DNA from: Saprospirales bacterium
GTDB lineage: Bacteria; Bacteroidota; Bacteroidia; Chitinophagales; JADIYW01
Reading direction: 5' to 3'
Length of the DNA: 64,000 nt
NCBI GenBank assembly: GCA_016711605.1
Contig: JADJSS010000045.1
Span: forward strand, 248,001-312,000
A program made the position numbers and the translations under genes. Every line of letters begins with the position of its first letter. The stretch's first letter is position 1. Of this stretch, positions 53,958 through 63,194 are shown piece by piece. The notes under the pieces were generated by a model. The model was not told where the DNA came from, did no database searches, and was given only the letters and a program-made list of their open reading frames with translations.

Positions 53958-54367
53958 CTAACCTTTCTTACTCATCTTCAAAATCTCATCAAACTCTTCT
54001 TTTGTAACAGCAGAAACGGATAATCTGCTTTGTTTAATGAGTTGCATGTCTGCTAAATTTGGATTTGCTTTTATCGCTGCTAAAGTAACAGGATTTTTTA
54101 GTTTTCTTTTGGTGCTACGTCTACGCAAACCCACGCAATTTCATCTGTTGTTGGATCCTGATAGGCCTCTTTTACAATGGTTATAATTCCAATTACAGCT
54201 TTGCCAATATTGCTATGATAAAATAATGCTTTGTCGCCTTTTTTCATAGCTCGCATATTATTTCGTGCTGTGTAATTTCGAACGCCGTCCCAATGTTCGC
54301 TGCCTTTTTTTACCAAATCATCATACGAAAAAACATCTGGCTCAGATTTCATTAACCAATAATTCAT
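53958..54367 (-). CDS. EVE domain protein (frameshift in a 4-T run)
   Basis: About 136 residues after joining. The N-terminal part (MNYWLMKSEPDVFSYDDLV, HWDGVRNYTARNNMR, DKALFYHSN) is the EVE/PUA-like domain that in homologs binds modified bases. The frame stops at 54098, but adding one base to the run at 54107-54110 restores LKNPVTLAAIKANPNLADMQ and ends LKMSKKG at 53958. With the restored end, length equals the family norm. Cytoplasmic. A word-like spacer (GTAAGCAGTAGGCAGTA) precedes it. Confidence 0.88.
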
Positions 54368-54469
54368 GATAAGTATTTAGTATGCAAGGTAAGCAGTAGG
54401 CAGTAAAAACCAAAAACATTTTTCTTTTTCTTTACTAATTTCTATTGACCATTCACTAATGTCTAATAC

Positions 54470-55369
54470 CTACTCTCTATTCTGAATCTTTTTCTTAAAT
54501 CCATCTCTAATATCTTTAATATTCCATTTTTGATTGACTAAAACATCATTCATTGCAATCAATTTAAAATAATAGACATCGTCAGTGTAAACACCTGAAT
54601 CAAATTCAAAATTAAAAGAGTGTTGTCCTGGTGGAACATTTTTCTGATTAAATAATTCGCGTACTAAAATTCCATTCTTGTCAAACATCGCAATTTGAAC
54701 ATCTTGACTTTTAGAGAAATTATATTCATATTTTCCGCCAACTTTTTCTTTTGGTGGTTCGTAATAATTATAGCGATAATTCTTGTTCACTAACTCAAAT
54801 GTTTTACCTGTTAGCGAAGCCATGTATTTTTTCAATTCTTTTTCTTCAGTTGAATCAGATGAATAAATGGAATTCAAATCGCTGTTGTTCATTAAACTCC
54901 AAACTGCATATTGTGCAGCAGAAGTCTGATATTTTTTTGTCTGAATAAACTCGCTTAGTTTTTTTAAATTTTGATTATTATTTTTTTGAAGTTTATAAAA
55001 TGTTTCGTTAGTTCCTGCACCATCTTTTTGTTCAGTACACATACCTTTTATTTTCAACGTCTTTTTTTCTAAAGGTTTTAAAACAAAAATTTCCTGATTG
55101 GTCACTACAATATTTTGTTTGTTGGTGTCTGTTGGAATAAATAAATCGCCATCATTTATTTGCAGCGTTAAAGGTTCACTCGTAACATTGGTAACGGTTG
55201 CAATAATAGGTTCTAAGTAATGCGTGCTTTCGCTGTTTCCACGAACCACACATTTTACACTATTGTTTTTTATGGCATCTACTAAATTCTGGTTGGAATT
55301 GATAGACGTTTTTGCCATTGCAATTGAACAACTCAAAAATAAAATAACATTGGTGAATAATTTTTTCAT
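54470..55369 (-). CDS. secreted protein with C-terminal FlgD-like Ig domain
   Basis: A 299-residue exported protein (signal peptide about 1-20). Residues about 25-120 form an Ig-like domain with a Cys (IKGMCTEQKDG). The middle (about 125-200) is helical (YQTSAAQYAVWSLMNN). The C-terminus (about 215-285; VQIAMFDKNGILVRELFNQK, PPGQHSFNFEF) resembles the FlgD-Ig fold. No sorting domain. Function not recognised. Confidence 0.7.
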   Translation of the reverse strand: MKKLFTNVILFLSCSIAMAKTSINSNQNLVDAIKNNSVKCVVRGNSESTHYLEPIIATVTNVTSEPLTLQINDGDLFIPTDTNKQNIVVTNQEIFVLKPLEKKTLKIKGMCTEQKDGAGTNETFYKLQKNNNQNLKKLSEFIQTKKYQTSAAQYAVWSLMNNSDLNSIYSSDSTEEKELKKYMASLTGKTFELVNKNYRYNYYEPPKEKVGGKYEYNFSKSQDVQIAMFDKNGILVRELFNQKNVPPGQHSFNFEFDSGVYTDDVYYFKLIAMNDVLVNQKWNIKDIRDGFKKKIQNRE

Positions 55370-55453
55370 GGTTATTGTTTGATTTATAAACGATTACCCA
55401 TAAATTTATTGTAAATACTTGTCTTTATTTAATAATTTTAAGAAAAATTAACT

Positions 55454-57141
55454 ATGAAACGCATAATAACCATACTCACACTTATTTTATTTTTTTCTGT
55501 AAATAATTTTTCTCAAAATGCTTGCAACAAAAGAATTGAACGCCACTTACGATTAGCTGGTGATAGTTGGGCACATTTTCCGGTTCTGTATTTAGCATAC
55601 GATTCCGCTTTGGCAAAATATGGCTTTGCTGATTATGTTTCTACTGGTGCAGGTAGTGCTTTAATTAGTATGACAGCAGAAACTTGGTGGCAGTTTCCTT
55701 TAACGCGTCATGCACTTGAAAGCGCAATATATTCTGATCGTGGCCATCCTGTATCTGTGGTGATGGTTTCGCTTGGTGGCAATGATGTTGCTTTTGGAAT
55801 TCGCAAAGGTGATTCTTTAAACGTGTTAGATAACGATTTGTACCTGGCAAAATTATTTATGGATAGTATTTTTGATTATATACATACCACTCTGCCAAAT
55901 GCACAAATAATTTGGCAAAGCTACGATTACACAAATTTCAACGATCCTTGTTTAGATTTTCCGTGGGATCCGTATTGCGATTTATGGAGTGGAAGAGGTT
56001 ATGCTTCACCTTATGAAATTAATCGATTTATGGGTTACATTACTGCCTATCAGGATTCGGTGGTATTGGCTTACAATAAACCTTACATTCATTCATTTAG
56101 TGCAAATGGATTGATGCAATGGTGCTTTGGTCAAACAACACCTTTGCGATATCCACCATACGGAACCTATCCACCGCGTTCTGTGCCTTTTCCAGGTGGT
56201 AACATAAATTATCCATCACCACATGCAGCCATGGGTTTGTTAGGTGTTGATACGTATCATTTGAGTCCATTAGGTTATACTTATTTAGCAGAATACTATA
56301 TGCGTGTTTTTATCAATAATTATTTGCGAAGAAATCGTGATACATCGTTTTACTCTGTTGGACAAACAGAAGATGGTTTTGTGAAACAGAACGGAACAGT
56401 TGGAACTGGCGAAATACAAGTTGCCAATTCTACCATCAGCAAAACAAAAGGAATTATTTCGTTCAATACAGAATCTATTCCTGACAATAAAAAAATAAAA
56501 AAGCGTCGTTATTTTTGCGCAATACATTTATACAACGTGCGTATTCTTTCTATGGTTCTAAATTTCCTGAATACTTTAAATTAGATATTAAACAAGGAAC
56601 TTTTGGCAGCAACCAAGTTGAAGCAAGCGATTTCAACGAAGCAGCTTCACTTGCTGATGTTGCTTGTGTTGCCGGAAATTTGCGCGGAAAAGATTACTCA
56701 CTACGTTTTGATTTGCATGACGATGCCTTAAAATTCATCAACAAAACTGGTACTACACAGTTTCGTTTAGAAATCTTAGACACCAATTTTATTAAATTTT
56801 ATAACGGCGATACTATGGCGTTGGAAAGTCCATATTTAGATATTCAGTATGATACTACGAATATTATTTTAGGTGTGAAGAATATTTCTAAAGTTGAAAA
56901 ATTGTCTATTTATCCAAATCCATCATCATCATATATTACGATTGAAATTCCTAAAAACATTAGTAATGAAAATAATGCATTATACATTTATGATATAAAA
57001 GGAGCGTTGGTGAAAACAGTTCAATTAGATAAAAGTAAAACTCAATTGGAAATTAATATTGTGGATTTAGCAGCAAATGAGTATTTCATCAAACTTTCAA
57101 ACAATTCTTCTGATTGGATTGGCAGTTTTATAAAGAATTAG
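55454..57141 (+). CDS. secreted SGNH/GDSL hydrolase with T9SS sorting domain (frameshift near 56489-56502)
   Basis: About 562 residues after joining. Signal peptide 1-20. SGNH landmarks: block I LAGDSWAHFP with nucleophile Ser, block III SLGGNDVAF, block V DTYHLSPLGYTYLA with the catalytic Asp-His. Such enzymes are esterases or lipases. After the break in A runs at 56489-56495 or 56497-56502 the reading continues with LRNTFIQRAYSFYGSKFPEY and ends with a T9SS type A domain (KLSIYPNPSSSYITIEI to the end). One added A makes the whole continuous. Exported to the cell surface or medium. Confidence 0.85.
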
Positions 57142-57203
57142 TGTACAATTTTAACAAGCTTTTTATTTTGGAATAGATTATCTTTGTTCTTCATGTTAAT
57201 TTT

Positions 57204-58352
57204 ATGAAGAAACTTTTACTTGCCGTTGTGATTTTTATCTCTTTCCAAATTACAAATGCTGACCCAGGAACTTACTACAACGGTGTTGATAGTAATAAAG
57301 CGTGTGCTGCTTTAAAAACTGAGCTGTTTAACAAAATCTCGGCGAATACAATTTCCTTAAGTTATAGCTCAATGGATGATTATTATTTTAAAACAGATTC
57401 TAAACCTGCAGAATCTGGTGGTGGCTCTGTAATCGTTGATAGATATGCTTCTGAGCGACCAAATGGATTAGACTCTTGCAATTTTAGATTTATTACTAAT
57501 TTTTGTGGAGCTGGTGGAACTGCTACATTTCAATGTTCTTGTTATGTAAAAGAACATTCATTTCCTTCTTCTTGGTTTGCTGATCAATTGCCAATGCGTT
57601 CAGATATGAATTTTGTTTTTCCAGCAGATAATTATACCAATAATGAGAAGTCAAATTATCCGTTAGGTTATGTGCAAACACCAAGTTCAACTAGTTATAA
57701 TGGTACAAAAGTAGGAACATCAAACACAACTTTAAATTATGGTTTTAATGCAACAAAAGTTTTTGAACCTGCTGATTCTTTTAAAGGCGATTTTGCTCGT
57801 GCCTATTTATATGTGGTTACCAGATATGAAACACTTGCAACAACTTGGACTTCTAATAGTAGTGCAAATGACGTATTGGCTGGAAATACATTTCCATCTT
57901 TAGATTCCTGGATTTTGAAACTTTGTGTAAAATGGCATAAACTAGATCCGCCAAGTGCATTTGAACGCAAACGTAACGACTCCATTTTTTCCATTCAAAA
58001 TAACAGAAATCCATATATAGATTTTCCAAGTTTGGTTGAAAAGGCGTTTGGTGTAGATGGAAGTGCCATTTGTGTTCCTTTAGGCGTAAAACAAAAAAGC
58101 AATACGTTGAATTTTTCTGTTTTCCCAAATCCAATTAAAGATGGAATGCTAACTATTGATATAGAAAGAAACGTAACCAACAATGCTTCGCTAGAAGTAA
58201 TTGATATTGTAGGAAGAAAATTGATTGAACAAAAAATTGCTACCAACAATAAGCAACTCACCATTGATGTTTCATCATTGGCAAAAGGCACCTATTTGCT
58301 GAATATCATTGATGATGGAAATAATTCTATCCAGAAATTTATAAAAGAGTAA
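57204..58352 (+). CDS. secreted protein with T9SS sorting domain; HNH-like endonuclease region possible
   Basis: A 382-residue exported protein (signal peptide 1-19, NADPG). The middle (about 40-290) has YNGVDSNKACAALKTELFNK, a DYARAYLYVVTRYE-like stretch (FARAYLYVVTRYETL) and LDSWILKLCVKWHKLDPPSAFERKRND, which recall the bacterial endonuclease I / extracellular ribonuclease family, including the WHKLDPPSxxExxRN signature of that family. If so it degrades extracellular DNA or RNA. The C-terminal 75 residues are a T9SS domain (LNFSVFPNPIKDGMLTI). No frame break. Confidence 0.75.
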   Translation: MKKLLLAVVIFISFQITNADPGTYYNGVDSNKACAALKTELFNKISANTISLSYSSMDDYYFKTDSKPAESGGGSVIVDRYASERPNGLDSCNFRFITNFCGAGGTATFQCSCYVKEHSFPSSWFADQLPMRSDMNFVFPADNYTNNEKSNYPLGYVQTPSSTSYNGTKVGTSNTTLNYGFNATKVFEPADSFKGDFARAYLYVVTRYETLATTWTSNSSANDVLAGNTFPSLDSWILKLCVKWHKLDPPSAFERKRNDSIFSIQNNRNPYIDFPSLVEKAFGVDGSAICVPLGVKQKSNTLNFSVFPNPIKDGMLTIDIERNVTNNASLEVIDIVGRKLIEQKIATNNKQLTIDVSSLAKGTYLLNIIDDGNNSIQKFIKE

Positions 58353-58361
58353 TCGCTTAGC

Positions 58362-58394
58362 AACTTTTCTAAAGTTTAAAACTTTAGAAAAGTT
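58362..58394. terminator. 33-bp palindrome, probable bidirectional terminator
   Basis: AACTTTTCTAAAGTTT (58362-58377) and its complement (58379-58394) surround one base. It lies between the stops of two convergent genes (58352 and 58401). A weaker copy is at 59454-59486 beyond the next gene and array. Confidence 0.7.
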
Positions 58395-58400
58395 ATCGAC

Positions 58401-59099
58401 TCATTCCTCAACCTCGCTTGCCTCGTCTTCATGCTTGCCGCTAGGTGTTTTATAAATAATATAATCATTATAACGTGCTTCGCTTTTTGAAAACCACTGG
58501 CTTTTCGCCGAGCGACAATATTTTTTCAGTTGATCAAACAGCGCGTTGCCCATCAGCACGCGGTCTTCCTGCGCAATGCTTCGGTCGGCAATCTTGTCGT
58601 TATGGTCAATTAGTAATAATTTAAATTCTTCGCACAAGGCCGTCAGTGCGTCCAGTTCCGCAACGGTCAATCCTTGCGCGGACAAATCAGCGAGGTACAA
58701 AGTAGCACGCTTCACCACACGCAACGCACCAATATGCAGGTTTGCATCGTCGCGGTTCACTAGATTTTTGGTAGCGAAACTCTTGTAACGCGCCGAGCCG
58801 TGTCCAAACTTATTTTGCACGCGCAGCATTATCGGCGCAATCGCTTCTTTTATAGCATTCGCCTTCGCGTTCTTGCGCTCGGTCACATCCATTTGCTCGC
58901 CTTCCAGTTCAATATCTGTCGGAAACGCTTCAAAATCATCGATTTGTGCATCCAACGCATCCAGTTCAACTGATGAGATGCCGAACTGTGTCAGTTCAGC
59001 CAAGTCTCGGCGCATGAAAGCAACTTTAGCTTTTGAAATAGTAATGAGTTCGGCATCATCTAATTTGTATAAACGGTTTATTACTTTTTTGATATTCAT
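58401..59099 (-). CDS. DUF6261-like hypothetical protein of atypical base composition
   Basis: A 232-residue soluble, helical protein with two similar halves, each with a helix like DLAELTQFGISSVELDALDA or DLSAQGLTVAELDALTALCE, suggesting an internal duplication. The DUF6261 assignment is from memory and uncertain. No enzymatic motif. Its codons are clearly more GC-rich (many GCG, CGC, GTC) than in every neighbour, which points to recent transfer. Upstream stands a 21-bp periodic array and on both sides a related palindrome, so gene plus array may be one unit. Confidence 0.65.
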   Translation of the reverse strand: MNIKKVINRLYKLDDAELITISKAKVAFMRRDLAELTQFGISSVELDALDAQIDDFEAFPTDIELEGEQMDVTERKNAKANAIKEAIAPIMLRVQNKFGHGSARYKSFATKNLVNRDDANLHIGALRVVKRATLYLADLSAQGLTVAELDALTALCEEFKLLLIDHNDKIADRSIAQEDRVLMGNALFDQLKKYCRSAKSQWFSKSEARYNDYIIYKTPSGKHEDEASEVEE

Positions 59100-59178
59100 A
59101 ATTGCAGCGTTTTATATCCAATTTAGCTATTTTTTTAATAAATACACCATTTACACATACTTTTTAAGTATTTTTAAT

Positions 59179-59409
59179 AATTAGAATGAAGACAGCTTCA
59201 ATTAGAATAAGGATGAAGTAAATTAGAATGAAAGTAGTTTTAATTAGAATGAAGATAATATCAATTAGAATAAAGAGAATGTTAATTAGAATAGGATTAA
59301 CTTTAATTAGAACGTAAATAATTTAAATTAGAACGAAGATAAAATTAATTAGAATGAGAATAACTTCAATTAGAATGAAGATAAATTGAATTAGAATGAG
59401 AGTAAAGTT
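59179..59409. repeat. array 3: eleven units of exactly 21 bp with core AATTAGAAT
   Basis: Eleven consecutive units begin with AATTAGAAY at 59179, 59200 and every 21 bp to 59389. Within the unit, positions 1-8 are invariant, position 9 is T or C, positions 10-11 mostly GA, and the rest vary freely. The array lies 80 bp upstream of the gene at 58401-59099. The remainder of the 59100-59647 spacer holds a copy of the 33-bp palindrome and the start of the cassette array, and no gene. Confidence 0.92.
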
Positions 59410-59453
59410 CAAAATTTAATACTTTTCTTATGTCGTTTTGTCGTTTTACTGCC

Positions 59454-59486
59454 AACTTTTCTAAAGTTTTAAAGATTAAAAAAGTT
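59454..59486. repeat. second, imperfect copy of the 33-bp palindrome
   Basis: AACTTTTCTAAAGTTTT followed by AAAGATTAAAAAAGTT repeats the palindrome at 58362-58394 with several changes in the right arm. The two copies flank the GC-rich gene together with its array. Confidence 0.6.
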
Positions 59487-59612
59487 AGCAAAAGTAGGTT
59501 TATGATTTATAGGCGAGTTTGGTTATATTTGGTGTAGATATAGAGCCACTTTATTGCATAAAGCCAACCATTTTTGGTAGTATTTATCTCATTTTATGGC
59601 TTATATAAATAA

Positions 59613-59622
59613 GTTACCTGCC
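59613..59622 (+). other. probable left boundary (core site) of cassette 1
   Basis: GTTACCTGCC matches, in eight of ten positions, the reverse complement of GGCACATAAC that begins the first attC-like repeat (60444). By the cassette rule this marks where the first cassette begins. An inverted pair AAGCCA/TGGCTT just upstream (59561-59604) could be part of a primary site, but this is weak. Confidence 0.4.
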
Positions 59623-59647
59623 ATTTTAGTGAGACACACAAATCGAA

Positions 59648-60452
59648 ATGAATAGACTGAAAAAAATATTGACACTTTTACTTTTAAGTTTGACATTAGT
59701 TTCTTGTTGGCAATCAAAAACTAAACAGAAAAGTGATAAAATCGAACAACACAACAAAGATTTACACAAATACACAAAAATAATTTCTGACCCAACAAAC
59801 AAACTAACCGATAAAATTGAAAATTTAGAAATTGAATATACAGTTTGGGGTTGTGCTTGTCCAAATTGGATTCAAACAAAAGACAATAAAGACAACGACA
59901 CAACGAAGAATTATTTAAGATTTCATTTTTTATATTGAACCTGCTGACAACAGTTTAGAACTTCCGATATATTTTGACGCTTTTAGACACAAGGTAAAAA
60001 TTACAGGACAATTTTACGAAAGAGAAGACTACCCAAAAGGTACAATTGAAATGGAAGAACCAATGCCAAAAGCAAAAGTATTTAGATATACAAAAGTTGA
60101 GGTTATAGACAAGCCGGATTTCAAACCTGAAAGCAAAGTTGAAACAATGAAACTAGTATATAATGGAATTGCTTGTACTTGTGCTCAATGGAGTGAAACA
60201 CGTTTTAAGAATGCCACAAATGAAATTCCACATTATTGGTTAGAACCTGCAAATGAAAAATTAATAAATGCAGACAATCTATTTAATGGTAATAATATTC
60301 CAATTATTGTTAAAGTCACAGGACAAGTCGTTACAGAAAATGGATTTCCAAAAAGAGAGTTGGCAAAAGTTGTACGAGACGAAGCAGGTATAGTTTTTAG
60401 ATACACGAAAATTGAAGTAATACAAAATGGAGAGAAAAAATACGGCACATAA
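59648..60452 (+). CDS. lipoprotein with a duplicated CxC-containing domain (frameshift in a 6-T run), cassette 1
   Basis: About 267 residues after removing one T from 59926-59931. Lipoprotein signal (LLLSLTLVSC). Two homologous halves follow: the first has YTVWGCACPNWI, FYIEPADNSLELPIYFD, KVKITGQFYERED and KVFRYTKVEV; the second LVYNGIACTCAQWS, YWLEPANEKLINADNLF, IVKVTGQVVTENG and IVFRYTKIEV. Each half carries a C-x-C pair and may bind metal or form a disulfide. Function unknown. The stop codon lies inside the first attC-like repeat, as in tightly packed cassettes. Confidence 0.75.
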
Positions 60453-60580
60453 CAAAAAAATTGGCAATAGTTGTGGTAGATTTGGAAAAGTAAGTTTTGT
60501 GTATTATATTTAATTCGTAAATAAGTTTCGGTTTGTGCTAAACACGCAAAACCGTCACTAATTTTCAACCGTTAGTGGCA
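60444..60580 (+). repeat. attC-like site 1
   Basis: It begins GGCACATAAC and ends GTTAGTGGCA. The outer arms are complementary (AATTGGCAATAGTTG near 60459 with the conserved CAACCATTGCCAATT form seen in copies 2 and 3), giving an imperfect palindrome of about 137 bp as in integron attC sites. The middle is AT-rich and conserved with the other two copies. Confidence 0.7.
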
Positions 60581-60632
60581 ATTTTTCCGAACCGACAGTA
60601 AACAGACAGATAACAAAATAATAATTGATATA

Positions 60633-61769
60633 ATGAATATAATGACAATATTACTTATGACAATCTTGACAACATTTTTAGCTTGTAACAAAAGTGAAGA
60701 ACAAATGCCGACAACAACGGAAATTCTTTACACAATGCCAGAAGAAAGCGAAGACCACGAAGGAACTTGGTTGCAATGGCCTCACCAATATCAATATGGT
60801 GTTGCATATAGAAACAGTTTAGACCCAACTTGGGTATCTATGACAAAAGCATTGGTAACAAGTGAAAAAGTTCACATAATTGCATACAACCAAATTGAAA
60901 AAGACAGAATTATTTCTTTGTTGAATACTGCAAGTGTTCCTTTGACAAACGTAGATTTTAAAATTTATCAAACAGACGATGTTTGGGTAAGAGATAATGG
61001 ACCAATTTATGTAAAAGACAAAAATGGGAATTTAGTTATTCAAGATTGGGGTTTTAATGGTTGGGGCAATAAAATTGACGACCAAACAGGACTTTTAATC
61101 CAGTTTGCAAACTGCAATTTAATTCCGTCAAAAATTGCAACAGACCAAGGCAAAACAATTATTGACATAAATTCAATAATGACAAATGAAGGCGGAAGTG
61201 TAGTAATGGACGGAAACGGAACATTAATGGCTTGTAAAAGTTCTATTCTGAACAACAATAGAAATCCAGGAATGACACAAGCACAAGCCGAAGCAATTTT
61301 TACTAAATATTTAGGACAAACAAATTTTATTTGGCTTGACGGACAAGCAGGACTTGAAGTAACCGACCAACATATAGACGGATTTGCAATCTTTGGAGAC
61401 CAAAATACAATTGTAACAATGGAACAAAACGATTTATTAGATTATGATGTAAAACAGTCAGATATTAATAAACTCTATGCAGCAAAAAAGAAAGACGGAA
61501 CGGCTTACACTTTTATAAAAGTTCCTTTGACACAGAATAATGTAGTAACTACAAGTGGAACAAATTTAGGTTACAAAGGTTCATACATAAACTATTACAT
61601 TGCAAACAACAAAGTTTTAGTACCAAACTACAACGACCCAAATGATGCAGTTGCAAATGGAATTATCCAAACACTTTATCCGACAAGAACGGTTGTTGGA
61701 ATAGACGTAAGAAACTTATACGAAAATGGCGGAATGGTGCATTGTGTAACGCAACAACAACCTCTGTAG
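60633..61769 (+). CDS. agmatine deiminase / peptidyl-arginine deiminase family lipoprotein, cassette 2
   Basis: A 378-residue guanidine-modifying enzyme. Lipoprotein signal (TILTTFLAC). Catalytic landmarks: GTWLQWPH (about 43-50), TDDVWVRDNGPIYV (about 110-123), QHIDGFAIFG with His-x-Asp (about 246-255) and the nucleophile Cys in GGMVHCVTQQQP near the C-terminus. The family converts agmatine to N-carbamoylputrescine, or peptidyl-arginine to citrulline. Export by lipidation is unusual for agmatine deiminase but known in Bacteroidota homologs. It is bounded by attC-like repeats on both sides. Confidence 0.9.
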   Translation: MNIMTILLMTILTTFLACNKSEEQMPTTTEILYTMPEESEDHEGTWLQWPHQYQYGVAYRNSLDPTWVSMTKALVTSEKVHIIAYNQIEKDRIISLLNTASVPLTNVDFKIYQTDDVWVRDNGPIYVKDKNGNLVIQDWGFNGWGNKIDDQTGLLIQFANCNLIPSKIATDQGKTIIDINSIMTNEGGSVVMDGNGTLMACKSSILNNNRNPGMTQAQAEAIFTKYLGQTNFIWLDGQAGLEVTDQHIDGFAIFGDQNTIVTMEQNDLLDYDVKQSDINKLYAAKKKDGTAYTFIKVPLTQNNVVTTSGTNLGYKGSYINYYIANNKVLVPNYNDPNDAVANGIIQTLYPTRTVVGIDVRNLYENGGMVHCVTQQQPL

Positions 61770-61783
61770 ATTAATAAAAAACT

Positions 61784-61916
61784 GCCACAAACAAAAAGAT
61801 GACAATAGTTGTGGTAGATTATTTAATTTTACTTTTGTACATTATATTAATCCAAAGATAAGCGTTGGTTTGTGTAAACACGCTCAACCATTGCCAATTT
61901 TCAACTGTTAGCAAAC
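61784..61916 (+). repeat. attC-like site 2
   Basis: It begins TGCCACAAAC, nine of ten complementary to GTTAGTGGCA at the start of the same cassette (60571-60580), and ends GTTAGCAAAC. Arms GACAATAGTTG and CAACCATTGCC pair. It is 133 bp long, strongly similar to sites 1 and 3 in the middle and 3' part (TTTGTG, AACACGC, AACCATTGCCAATTTTCAAC). Confidence 0.72.
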
Positions 61917-61924
61917 ATTATACA

Positions 61925-63029
61925 ATGAGTAATAAGTACATTCTTACGATACTTGCAATTGCTGTTTGCATGACTGCAATTGCTCAAGAGGAATTAAAAC
62001 TCAAATTGGACTCTATTGCAAAGACTGGATTAGAGAAAGGAATACCAGGAATACAAGTTTTAATATCGGATAATAAAGGCTTTACGACTTACAATTATGG
62101 ACATCATGATATTCAAAGAACAACGGAAGTAAATGATTCTACAAACTGGCGTTATGGCAGCATTACTAAACTATTTACAGCAATTCTAATACTTCAATTA
62201 GAATCAGAAGGGAAATTATCAATTGATGATTCTGTATCTAAATACATAAATCTAAAACAACACAATGACGCCGGCATAACTATAAAACACCTTCTAAACC
62301 ATACCTCAGGTTTATATAACTATACTTCTTCAAATCAGTTAAAATGGGAAGACACCACAAATCAATGTCTCGAATACAGTTTAAAAAGTAACCTGAATTT
62401 TACACCTGGAAGTAAATATAATTATTGCAACACTGGTTATCTATTATTAGGTTTAATCATAGAAAAAATAACAGAACAATCCTATCAACAGAATATTACA
62501 AAAAGAATATTTGAGACATGTGGATTAGAAAGTATGCTATATTGTAGTGATGAAAAATTCCTTCTAATACGGCAAGAGGTTATAAATTGAATAACAAAAA
62601 ATACAAAGATTTTACTGATATTAATCATAGTTGGGCAAACGCTGCTGGAGCGGTTTTAGGAAATCTAACCGATTTGAATAAATTTGTTAATTGTTTGTTT
62701 AAAGGGAATTTAATTGATAGCCAACAATTAAAAAGATGATTAGTCCAACCAAAATTTACCGAGATTTAAATGCTGATGGAATGGAATGGTTCTATAATGC
62801 AGTCGGACTTTGTTGGGATTTGAATCTTGACAAAACCGAAAACCCAATTTATGTTTCTCATGGTGGTAACACGCATGGCTATAATTGTGACATACATTAT
62901 AATACTCAAAGTAACTTATCAATAATAATTGGAATGAATTTATTTCCAAGCGGAAAATATGAACCAGTTTTTAGCACTCAAAATAATATGATAAATGCAA
63001 TTCATGAATATTATAAACAGCATAAATAA
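61925..63029 (+). CDS. secreted serine hydrolase, beta-lactamase / PBP class C family (two frameshifts), cassette 3
   Basis: About 368 residues after restoring one A in 62553-62557 and one A in 62730-62734. Signal peptide (ILTILAIAVCMTAIAQ). Class C landmarks: WRYGSITKLFTA with the Ser-x-x-Lys nucleophile, YNYCNTGYLLLG with Tyr-x-Asn, ARGYKLNN, SWANAAGAVLGNLTDLNKFV, and the C-terminal HGGNTHGYNCD (equivalent to the KTG/HGG motif). Such enzymes are esterases, D-amino-peptidases or beta-lactamases. The start at 61925 fits the signal peptide. It lies between attC-like sites 2 and 3. Confidence 0.85.
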
Positions 63030-63030
63030 C

Positions 63031-63165
63031 GTTTGCTAACATAAAATTAGTTACAGTTTTGGTAGTTTTGGAAAAGTAAGTTTTTGTATTAATTTCATTT
63101 TGTAACTAATTTTTGGTTTGTGCTAAACACGCACAACCATTGCCAATTTTCAACCGTTATGCCTC
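63031..63165 (+). repeat. attC-like site 3
   Basis: It begins GTTTGCTAAC, a perfect reverse complement of GTTAGCAAAC that starts the same cassette (61907-61916), and ends GTTATGCCTC. Arms and middle match sites 1 and 2 (TGGTAGTTTTGGAAAAGTAAG, shown to 20 bases: TGGTAGTTTTGGAAAAGTAA; AACACGC; AACCATTGCCAATTTTCAAC). It begins 1 bp after the stop of the preceding gene. Confidence 0.75.
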
Positions 63166-63194
63166 ATGCTAAATGGACATTTATAAAATAAAAT

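Noticed and set aside
20300..59409. Periodic arrays as CRISPR
   Set aside because: Cores are only 8-9 bp in 21-22 bp units, with no long conserved repeat, no unique 30-bp spacers and no cas genes in the window.
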